The position numbers were made by a program, and so were the translations under genes. The notes under the pieces are model-generated. The model saw only the letters and a program-made list of their open reading frames with translations, was not told the DNA's origin and searched no databases. Below, in pieces: positions 33,637-40,374 of a stretch of 64,000 bases of DNA; within the stretch, counting starts at the first letter, position 1; every line of letters begins with the position of its first letter. This stretch comes from Pseudomonadota bacterium (GTDB lineage: Bacteria > Pseudomonadota > Alphaproteobacteria > Rhizobiales > Rhizobiaceae): NCBI GenBank assembly GCA_023451735.1, contig JAEXYH010000093.1, positions 124,001 through 188,000 on the forward strand, read 5' to 3'.

Positions 33637-34091
33637 AATCATCTCTCCGCCCCTTTCATCCTAGCCAGAATACCGGAAAGAGCAGAGAATAGTCGCCATG
33701 GTTGCGTTGCGATGCCACGGAGCAGGAATTTTGCTTTCTGTGGCAGTCCCACTGAACCAAATCTGCAACACCGCGTTATCGATCGGGCGATCGGAGCGTA
33801 TTTCCGGCCTTCGCTACTTTAGCGTTAATATCTCGTTAACCGTGTTATGTCTGAATTCCAGTCATGACCGGCCATGACGCCGGAAATCGCAGTAGACTGA
33901 TTGTCGCTGCACCTGCAGGCTCAGGCGGAGCCGGCAGCGGAAATGTCGCAGCGTTTGGCGAAAAGACGCTTTGACGAGAACGACGCGGATGTTCGTGAAC
34001 CCCTTGAGGTCTTCATGGGCGCGTCGGCCCGGAAGGGCAGGGTGAAATCGAACCGCCTTCATCCGTCTCGATCCCTTGAATGGAGACGAGC
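33637..34091. other. Intergenic region with a CtrA-type site
   Basis: A CtrA-type site at 33825-33839 lies between two divergent small genes. A 53-residue open frame (33943-34104, starting MSQRLAKRRF) overlaps the next gene and is only weakly supported, so I do not call it. Otherwise nothing is seen. Confidence 0.45.
33825..33839 (+). promoter_or_regulatory. Candidate CtrA-binding site
   Basis: TTAATATCTCGTTAA fits TTAA-N7-TTAA and is followed by C. It is 189 bases from the frameshifted gene and 253 bases from the 34092 gene, so the regulated gene is uncertain. Confidence 0.45.
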
Positions 34092-34280
34092 ATGGCAGAG
34101 ATAGTGGTAATGAATGTCTGGCGCGACCGGAGAGGCCGAAAGGTCTCGACTCCGACGGAAGCTTCCAATCTTGCTCTGGCAGGCGAGGTCGTGATGTTTA
34201 CCGGCGTGCGTTACGAGCGTTTCGACGATCGCATGGACCGCAAGGTTGAAAATCACGCGGCCCGTCTCGAGCAGAACTGA
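34092..34280 (+). CDS. Small conserved-looking hypothetical protein (62 aa)
   Basis: Not recognised. It begins MAEIVVMNVWRDRRGRKV and contains LALAGEVVMFTGVRYERFDDR; a mix of beta and helical propensity with no membrane segment. The ATG at 34092 is chosen because GGAG lies 6 bases before it; ATG 34080 has none. It ends 6 bases before the convergent DUF1254 stop. Confidence 0.6.
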   Translation: MAEIVVMNVWRDRRGRKVSTPTEASNLALAGEVVMFTGVRYERFDDRMDRKVENHAARLEQN

Positions 34281-34286
34281 CCTGAA

Positions 34287-34898
34287 TTAGAACTGGCCTC
34301 TGGTCCGCCACTGGAACGGAGCGCAGGTCGCCTGATCGAGAAATGTCGACACGACCGGAACGACGCTTCTATGCGTCACGAAACTTCTGAGCACCGCATA
34401 GCCCTCCGTCTGCTGTGCTTCGACCAGCACGGTCTGGGAAAATCCCCGCGGCAGGCTCTTGCGAAGAGCCGCAAGCTGCGCCGGCGTCCCGACAACCACA
34501 TCCAGAACATGATCCGCCGAGGTGCGGTCATTGATCGAGAAAGTCTCGTTCGAGGAGGCGTCGAACACGCCGAGCGACCAGAAGGGCACGCCGCCATTCG
34601 GTGCTGTCAGCCTGACCGGCGTCTCGCTGATGTCGAAGGAGCAGACCGACATTTCCATCATCGGGTCTTCCTTTGAAAGCCCCGCCCGGTCCGGCTGTTC
34701 GCCGAGCCTGTAGAAACGGTGGCTCTCTCCCTCGGCAATGATACGCGTATAGGCGTCCCGCTGCGAAAACTGCGGCAGCGAAAAGACGATGATCAGGTGC
34801 AGCAGCGCGGCACCGACAAGCCCGGTAAGGATGGCAAACAGGATTTTCAGCCACAGGAAATCTCGGCCGAAGGAGGGAAGAGCGGAAGGTCTAGACAT
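34287..34898 (-). CDS. DUF1254 domain membrane-anchored protein
   Basis: A 203-residue protein: one N-terminal helix (LKILFAILTGLVGAALLHLIIVF) then a soluble periplasmic domain with VCSFDISETPVRLTAPNG, VPFWSLGVFD and ETFSINDRTSADH, typical of the rhizobial short DUF1254 branch. It begins inside the stop of the DUF1214 gene (ATGTCTAG, 8-base overlap). In other bacteria DUF1254 and DUF1214 are halves of one protein; here they are two coupled genes. Function is unknown. Confidence 0.8.
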   Translation of the reverse strand: MSRPSALPSFGRDFLWLKILFAILTGLVGAALLHLIIVFSLPQFSQRDAYTRIIAEGESHRFYRLGEQPDRAGLSKEDPMMEMSVCSFDISETPVRLTAPNGGVPFWSLGVFDASSNETFSINDRTSADHVLDVVVGTPAQLAALRKSLPRGFSQTVLVEAQQTEGYAVLRSFVTHRSVVPVVSTFLDQATCAPFQWRTRGQF

Positions 34899-35478
34899 TG
34901 CCGCATCCGATCCTGCGAATGGCCGGCATGGCAAGGTCGATCAGGCCGGAACTGCCCGCAGCCGGTGTATCGAGCAGCGTCAGTGTCAGCCGGAAGGGCG
35001 CTTGCGCAGGGATCGCCAGCCAGTTTCCGGCCTGCGCCCGCGAAGCGATCGTGATGTCGAGCGAACCATCCGGTTCACGCACCACCATGCGGGAATTGAG
35101 CGAGGACGGCAGATCCGCATCCGCTGCCGGAGGGCGCCCGTCCGGCCCGGTCGCGAACAGCGTCCAGAACCGTGCGGTGGGCGTCTGGCCCGCCAGTTGA
35201 TAGCTGCAGTTTCCCGAAAGCCGCGCACCGCTGTCGTCCGTGGCGGCGGTGAAGCTCAGCCCTTCCGCCGTGGCATAGAGCAGCTTTCCGGCATTGGCGC
35301 GGTGAGACTTGGCATAAGGATCGGCATCCGCCGTCTGTGCCTCCGGAAAGGCCTCCCATGCGCTGAGCTTGATCGCGCCGAACCCGATCGTGGCATCGAG
35401 CGCCAGCCGGGTCGACCAGATCCCGCCCGAAAAGGCGATGGCAAGCGCGATGGCAACGAGAAAGGGAACACGGAACAC
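34891..35478 (-). CDS. DUF1214 domain membrane-anchored protein
   Basis: A 195-residue protein: N-terminal helix (FLVAIALAIAFSGGIWSTRLAL), then a periplasmic domain with GAWEAFPEA-like sequence (LSAWEAFPEAQTADADPYAK), the DUF1214 core ARFWTLFATGPDG, VVREPDGSLDITIA, and NWLAIPAQAPFRLTLTLLD. I place the start at GTG 35478 (FRVPFLV follows), which fits the family; an upstream GTG at 35523 is possible. Partner of the DUF1254 gene. A mosaic repeat separates it from the upstream penicillin-binding protein gene. Confidence 0.8.
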   Translation of the reverse strand: MFRVPFLVAIALAIAFSGGIWSTRLALDATIGFGAIKLSAWEAFPEAQTADADPYAKSHRANAGKLLYATAEGLSFTAATDDSGARLSGNCSYQLAGQTPTARFWTLFATGPDGRPPAADADLPSSLNSRMVVREPDGSLDITIASRAQAGNWLAIPAQAPFRLTLTLLDTPAAGSSGLIDLAMPAIRRIGCGNV

Positions 35479-35555
35479 GAGCTGCTTTGGTCCTCGGCAA
35501 GACAGTGCAGGGAGGATTAGCACTGATTCTGGTGGGGGGGAACCTGCCCAGAGGC

Positions 35556-35741
35556 CTATCCCCTCACTTGCAATTTCTGAAACTTAGCCTTTGGCTAAGA
35601 TTTCGAAATTGCTGTCTCTCCCACAAGGGGAGAGATGCCGGTGAAGCACGCTGGACGCCCTGCCTCTCGCCTTGTGGGAGTGAAAGCGATTTCAACCTCT
35701 TAACTTTAGCTAGGTGTTAGAAATTGCAAGTGAGGGGATAG
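35556..35741. repeat. Palindromic mosaic element, copy A
   Basis: A 186-bp element with 23-bp inverted ends (CTATCCCCTCACTTGCAATTTCT). Inside are a left hairpin (GCAATTTC ... CTTAGCC/GGCTAAG ... GAAATTGC), a centre with CTCTCCCACAAGGGGAGAG-type palindromes, and a right hairpin (GCGATTTC ... GAAATTGC). It shares order and structure with copy B at 59202-59387. Located between two co-directional minus-strand genes, 22 bases after the penicillin-binding protein stop. Confidence 0.88.
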
Positions 35742-35762
35742 CCTCAGCGCAAGGGTTCCTCC

Positions 35763-38015
35763 TCAAGGCACCGAATTCGTCACGACCGGGCTGACCACCG
35801 CCGTGCCCTTGCGCATGTCGCTTTTCGGCCCCTGACGCAGGCCTGCTGCAGGCCTTGTCGCTTCGGCGACCTTTTCCACGCCTGCAACCAGCGGCGGGGC
35901 GGTTTTCAGCGATTGCGCCAGCTGTTTCAGTACGCGGGTCGATTCCGCTGAAAGCGAGCGGGGGCGCACCAGCGCCATCAGCGTCGGATCGGTTTCCTTC
36001 TTTTCGGCCACCGCATCGCCTTGTCTGTGGTTTCCGCTCGGCAAAGGGTTTTCGATGCCAGGAACCGCGCGCAGCTCTATGCCCTGATGCGCATAGTCCA
36101 TCAGCTTCTTGAACGTCATTGCCGGCAGCGCACCGCCAGTCATGTTGTTCATCGAGGTGAAGTCGTCGTTCCCGAACCAGACGGCCGTGGTGTAATTGCC
36201 GGTAAAGCCGATGAACCACGCATCGCGATAGCTCTGCGAGGTGCCGGTCTTGCCGCCGGTGACGATGCCGCCGTCGAGTGCCGCCCGCCGTGCCGTTCCG
36301 ATCACCGGGATCTGCGTCAGGATGCGGTTCATCGATGACGTCGCCTTTTCCGACAGCACACGGGTGGCAGGTGCCTCGTCGCGGTTGAAATCGTAGAGAA
36401 CCTCGCCGCCATAGCCCAGAACCTGCTCGATCCCGTGGCGGCGCGATTGCATGCCGCCGGCCGGCATCACGGCATAGGCCGTTGCCTGGTCAAGTACGGT
36501 GACTTCCGACGTGCCGAGCGGGATCGTCTTGTCCATGCGCAGCGGCGTTTCCACCCCCATCGCCTTGGCGGTCTCGACGATCACCTTCGTTCCGAGCACA
36601 TCCTTGGCAAGCCGTACCGGCACGGTGTTGAGCGATTGCGACATGGCGGTGAGCAGCGACACGCGGCCCTTGTAGGAGCGGGCATAGTTCTGCGGAGACC
36701 AGCCGCGCCAGGTGATCGGCGCGTCGGAAATCATCGTCTCCGGCGTCATGCCATGTTCCATGGCGGCCGAATAGGTGAACAGCTTGAAGGACGAACCCGG
36801 CTGGCGCAGCGCCTTGGTGGCGCGGTTGAACTGGCTTTCGCCATAATCGCGGCCGCCGACCATGGCGCGAACGGCACCGCCGTTCTCGATCATCGCCATG
36901 GCGCCCTGCTTGACCTTGTAGCCTTCACCGAACTCGCGCAGGCTCGATTCCATCGCCGCATCGGCTGCCTGCTGCAGGCCCATGTCGACCGTGGTGCGAA
37001 CCACCAGCGAATGGTCCTTGATCTTGCCTTCCTTGGCGAGCCGCTGCACTTCGTCGAAGGCCCAGTCGAGGAAATAGTCGGGCGATTTCACGTCGGCACG
37101 GTCGATCGCTGTCGCCGGGTTGCGCCGGGCGCCGATCACCTGTCCTTCGGACATCAGCCCGCTCTGCACCAGGTTGGACAGAACATCGTTGGCGCGCGCG
37201 CGCGCCGCCGGCAGGTTGACATGCGGTGCGTATTTCGCCGGCGCCTTGAACAGGCCAGCCAGCATGGCGCTTTCCGCCAGGCTGACATCGGTGATCTTCT
37301 TGCCGAAATAGAATTGCGATGCTGCCGCCGCGCCGAACGTGCCGCCGCCCATGTAGGCGCGGTCGAGATAGAGCGACAGGATTTCCTTCTTCGACAGGTT
37401 GGCTTCCAGCCACACCGCCAGAAAAGCTTCCTTGATCTTGCGCTCGAGCGAGCGCTCGTTGGTGAGGAACAGGTTTTTCGCCAGCTGCTGGGTAAGCGTC
37501 GAGCCACCCTGCACGACACCACCGGCCTTGGCGTTTTCGGACAAAGCCCGGCCAAGCCCGATGAAATCGATACCGTAATGGTCGAAGAAACGGCGGTCCT
37601 CGGTCGCCAGAACCGCCTTGATCAGATGATCAGGCAACTCGTCGATCGGTACGGAATCCTCATGGATGATGCCGCGATGGCCGACCACATTGCCGTAGCG
37701 ATCGAGGAAGGTGACGGCAAAATCGCCGCGGTTCTTCCAGTCGTCCTTGGTCTCTTCGAAGGCGGGAAGTGCAAGTGCAAGCAGTACGACGGAACCGGCG
37801 GTGCCGAGCGTCATCGCCTCACCGGCGGCCTCGAATGCAAGTTTTTTCCACCCGCGCACGCGAAAACGGCGGAAGAATATGGTGATCTCTTCCCAGGCTT
37901 CGGCGAGCTTGAAACCGAGATTCCAGACGGTCGAATCGATCCAGGAATCGATGCGCAGCAGGATATGGCGCTTCTTGCGCGGCCGTCCCTCTTCTGGCTT
38001 GGGTTCGTCCTGCAC
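35763..38015 (-). CDS. Class A penicillin-binding protein (PBP1-type)
   Basis: A 750-residue bifunctional murein synthase. N-terminal cytoplasmic part about 65 residues, membrane helix (GTAGSVVLLALALPAF, about 70-86), glycosyltransferase family 51 domain with catalytic Glu139 (ATEDRRFFDHYG) and GGSTLTQQLAKN, then the transpeptidase domain with Ser408-x-x-Lys411, SxN at 461-463 and KTG at 589-591 (GGKTGTSQSYRDAWF). The start is GTG 38015 with GGGGAGG 5 bases upstream. The C-terminal 90 residues are a low-complexity tail. It polymerises and crosslinks peptidoglycan at the inner membrane. Confidence 0.93.
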   Translation of the reverse strand: MQDEPKPEEGRPRKKRHILLRIDSWIDSTVWNLGFKLAEAWEEITIFFRRFRVRGWKKLAFEAAGEAMTLGTAGSVVLLALALPAFEETKDDWKNRGDFAVTFLDRYGNVVGHRGIIHEDSVPIDELPDHLIKAVLATEDRRFFDHYGIDFIGLGRALSENAKAGGVVQGGSTLTQQLAKNLFLTNERSLERKIKEAFLAVWLEANLSKKEILSLYLDRAYMGGGTFGAAAASQFYFGKKITDVSLAESAMLAGLFKAPAKYAPHVNLPAARARANDVLSNLVQSGLMSEGQVIGARRNPATAIDRADVKSPDYFLDWAFDEVQRLAKEGKIKDHSLVVRTTVDMGLQQAADAAMESSLREFGEGYKVKQGAMAMIENGGAVRAMVGGRDYGESQFNRATKALRQPGSSFKLFTYSAAMEHGMTPETMISDAPITWRGWSPQNYARSYKGRVSLLTAMSQSLNTVPVRLAKDVLGTKVIVETAKAMGVETPLRMDKTIPLGTSEVTVLDQATAYAVMPAGGMQSRRHGIEQVLGYGGEVLYDFNRDEAPATRVLSEKATSSMNRILTQIPVIGTARRAALDGGIVTGGKTGTSQSYRDAWFIGFTGNYTTAVWFGNDDFTSMNNMTGGALPAMTFKKLMDYAHQGIELRAVPGIENPLPSGNHRQGDAVAEKKETDPTLMALVRPRSLSAESTRVLKQLAQSLKTAPPLVAGVEKVAEATRPAAGLRQGPKSDMRKGTAVVSPVVTNSVP

Positions 38016-38205
38016 TCTATCCTCCCCGTCCGCAATGCCTTGTTTTAGCCTTTGCGTTTGGCTTGACGTAGGCTCTTACAACGATCAAGAGCATAAGCCG
38101 GCCACGGTTAATCAGCATTAGCTTACAATTGGTTGATGCGCGATTGTAAAATCGCAACATGAAAAGGGCGGCTGACACGATTTGTATCCGACTGCCGCAA
38201 AAGTG

Positions 38206-38670
38206 ATGATGAACGACGTACCTTTCTGGAAACTGAAGTCCCTGGACGAACTGAGCCAGGGCGAATGGGAAAGCCTGTGCGACGGCTGTGGCCTCTGTTG
38301 TCTCAACAAGCTGGAGGACTGGGACACGGGTGACGTGGTCTTCACCTCGGTTGCCTGTCGGCTTCTGGACGGGACGACCTGTCGCTGCAGCGATTATCCC
38401 AACCGTCAGAAAACCGTGCCCGACTGTATCCAGCTGACCCCGCAGGAAGTACGCGACATCCACTGGCTGCCGCCGACCTGCGGCTATCGACTCGTGCGCG
38501 ATGGCGAGGATCTTTACTGGTGGCATCCGCTCGTTTCGGGCGATCCCGACACGGTACATCAGGCCGGAATCTCGGCGCGCGGCCGCACCGTCAGCGAGGC
38601 GAATGTCGATGTGGACGACTTCGAAGACTATGTCGTCGACTGGCCGCTGAAGGTGGGCGGTGAACGCTAA
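38206..38670 (+). CDS. YcgN/UPF0260 cysteine-cluster protein
   Basis: A 154-residue soluble protein matching the YcgN family closely: FWK-K-L-EL, EWESLCDGCGLCCLNKLEDW, TSVACRLLDG-T-CRCSDY, PDCIQL, WLPPTCGYRLV and YWWHPLVSGDP. The Cys cluster (CDGCGLCC, C-C-x-C, C) is expected to hold a metal or Fe-S centre. The exact start among GTG 38203, ATG 38206 and ATG 38209 is not decided by a ribosome-binding site. Function unknown. Confidence 0.88.
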   Translation: MMNDVPFWKLKSLDELSQGEWESLCDGCGLCCLNKLEDWDTGDVVFTSVACRLLDGTTCRCSDYPNRQKTVPDCIQLTPQEVRDIHWLPPTCGYRLVRDGEDLYWWHPLVSGDPDTVHQAGISARGRTVSEANVDVDDFEDYVVDWPLKVGGER

Positions 38671-38702
38671 ATCGAGTTAAAGCACAGGTTTTCTCTTCAA
38701 GT

Positions 38703-38749
38703 GTACGATATCGTACGAAGAATTCCGAAGGACTAAGTCGGTATTCTTC
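38703..38749. promoter_or_regulatory. Two adjacent palindromes upstream of the LuxR-type gene
   Basis: A perfect 14-bp palindrome GTACGATATCGTAC (38703-38716) is directly followed by an inverted repeat with 12-base arms and one mismatch (GAAGAATTCCGA and TCGGTATTCTTC, 38717-38749). The first looks like a dimer operator; the second may be an operator or a transcript-ending hairpin of the YcgN gene. The LuxR-type start is 80 bases downstream. Confidence 0.55.
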
Positions 38750-38828
38750 TATGTTGTTTTGCGTATATATTGTCTATTCACGCGCTGATATGTATCGTTG
38801 CAACTGTCGAAAATCGTGATTTCACTTC

Positions 38829-39935
38829 ATGAATGCGCAAAGCACTCTTGCCGATCGCCTTTACGAGGCAGCACTTGTCCCCGAACTCTGGACGGAGACT
38901 TGCGAGCAGCTTGCGCTTGAGGCCGGGTCAGCGACGGCGGCAATATTCACCTTCGATGCCGAAGGCAATCACCGCTACGTCGCCACGCCTAATATTGCCG
39001 ATGTCTATGAGCGTTTTTCCAAGAGCGAACTCCGTTTCAAGAACATACGGCCGCAGAGGGCGATGGAAAAGTTCCCGTTTTCCTTCTGCCGCGACATCGA
39101 TGTATTCACTCCTGAAGAGCTGGAGCAGGATGTCATCCTGAAGGAATTCATCCAGCCGGCCGGTATGCAGTGGGAAGCCGGTTACGGCTTCCAGGAACCG
39201 ACCGGCCACACGATCATCATTGCGCTGATGAAGGCCAGCGGCCATGACAATTTTTCCCACGACGACATCGCCAGACTCAATGTGCTGAAACCGGATCTGG
39301 CGCGGGCTGCCTACATGTCGTCGCGGCTTGCTTTCACCGAAGCAAGGTCGATGACCGACACCCTGTCCATGCTGGGGCTTCCTTCCGCTGTCATCGGCGA
39401 TGGCGGCCAGGTGATCCTGATGAACGACGAGCTTGAGGCGCTGGCGCCGCGTATCCGCACCGGCGCAGGCGACAGGCTGATCCTCGAAGGGATGGGCGCC
39501 CGTGCTCTTCTCGACGAGGCGATCGAGCGATATAAGTCGCGGGCAGTGCCTGAGGTGCAATCCGTGCCGATGGTCTCGCGCGACGAGTTGCCGCCGCTGA
39601 TCCTGCATCTCCTGCCGATCCGTCGGGCAGCACGCGACATCTTTTCGCGCTCCATGGCCGTGCTGGCCGTGACCCAGGTCGGTCAGGTCGGGCCGCCAGA
39701 CATGCGGGTACTGTGTGGTCTCTTCGATCTGACGCCCGCCGAAGCCAAGGTGGCGCGCGGCATCGCCATGGCCCACACCCCGGAAATGGTTGCCGCCTCG
39801 CTCCATATCTCGCTCGAGACGGCCCGCTCGCACCTGAAACGCATCATGCAGAAAACCGGAACGACACGGCAGGCCGAGCTCGTCCTGCTGCTCTCGGGTC
39901 TCAACGCGCCGGGCATGGGGCAAGGTGGGCGATAG
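38829..39935 (+). CDS. LuxR-family transcriptional regulator
   Basis: A 368-residue regulator. Residues 1-170 have no clear N-acyl-homoserine-lactone domain signature and resemble a GAF-like sensor; residues 175-280 may be a PAS-like module (SMLGLPSAVIGDGGQVILMNDE). The C-terminal helix-turn-helix (about 300-355) reads LTPAEAKVARGIAMAHTPEMVAASLHISLETARSHLKRIMQKTGTTRQAEL, given here as ends: LTPAEAKVARG and RSHLKRIMQKTGT. An adjacent pair of palindromes upstream suggests autoregulation. Ligand and targets are unknown. Confidence 0.85.
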   Translation: MNAQSTLADRLYEAALVPELWTETCEQLALEAGSATAAIFTFDAEGNHRYVATPNIADVYERFSKSELRFKNIRPQRAMEKFPFSFCRDIDVFTPEELEQDVILKEFIQPAGMQWEAGYGFQEPTGHTIIIALMKASGHDNFSHDDIARLNVLKPDLARAAYMSSRLAFTEARSMTDTLSMLGLPSAVIGDGGQVILMNDELEALAPRIRTGAGDRLILEGMGARALLDEAIERYKSRAVPEVQSVPMVSRDELPPLILHLLPIRRAARDIFSRSMAVLAVTQVGQVGPPDMRVLCGLFDLTPAEAKVARGIAMAHTPEMVAASLHISLETARSHLKRIMQKTGTTRQAELVLLLSGLNAPGMGQGGR

Positions 39936-39937
39936 AT

Positions 39938-39968
39938 TTGCAATCTTTATGGTTGCATTTTATATAAT
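39938..39968 (+). promoter_or_regulatory. Possible sigma-70 type promoter
   Basis: TTGCAA (39938-39943) and TATAAT (39963-39968) with a 19-base spacer stand upstream of the small gene at 40014. The spacer is longer than ideal. Confidence 0.35.
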
Positions 39969-40013
39969 GGCAACTATAGATTGATGATGCTTTCCGAGGG
40001 GGGGAGGAGCGTC

Positions 40014-40211
40014 ATGGCGAGCAGTAAAACCACTTTGAAGGAATACCGTGATCTGCTGCGTCAGCAGCAACTGGCCATTGCCCGGAAACTCGTCGACAAT
40101 CCGGTTGGTGCGGATCCGGTCACCGTCGCCATCAAAAATGCTGCCGGTTTCGCGACGCTTCAGTCTGCCATCGAAACGGCCGACGATATCGTTGCGGAAT
40201 TCGACGACTGA
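40014..40211 (+). CDS. Small hypothetical protein (65 aa)
   Basis: Not recognised. Mostly helical and polar: SSKTTLKEYRDLLRQQQLAIARKL, then AIKNAAGFATLQSAIETADDI and an acidic end EFDD. GGGGAGGAG lies 5 bases before the ATG at 40014, and the upstream in-frame ATGs have no such site. A TATAAT-containing promoter candidate is 46 bases upstream. It stands alone between the LuxR-type gene and the copper operon. Confidence 0.6.
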   Translation: MASSKTTLKEYRDLLRQQQLAIARKLVDNPVGADPVTVAIKNAAGFATLQSAIETADDIVAEFDD

Positions 40212-40320
40212 AGCCATCCGGTCACCCGTCTGCGGTATTTCGATAGGGTCGAACCGGCAAGGCGGAGACGGTGCGGACGGACGATCCGATTGGCGTGGCA
40301 ATATATCCGTTCCTGATGTC

Positions 40321-40351
40321 TTGACCTTCCCATGATGGGAAGCCTTACATG
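40321..40351 (+). promoter_or_regulatory. CueR-type copA promoter and operator
   Basis: -35 TTGACC (40321-40326) and -10 TACATG (40346-40351) are separated by 19 bases, the unusual spacing of MerR-family promoters. The spacer holds the dyad ACCTTCC-N7-GGAAGCC (40324-40344), which matches the CueR operator. Copper-bound CueR would untwist it to activate copA. Confidence 0.85.
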
Positions 40352-40374
40352 CGGATGCGAAAGGATCGCATCCC

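Noticed and set aside
33943..34104. 53-residue open frame (MSQRLAKRRF...)
   Set aside because: It overlaps the better supported gene at 34092, has only a weak ribosome-binding site and a changing codon bias towards its end.
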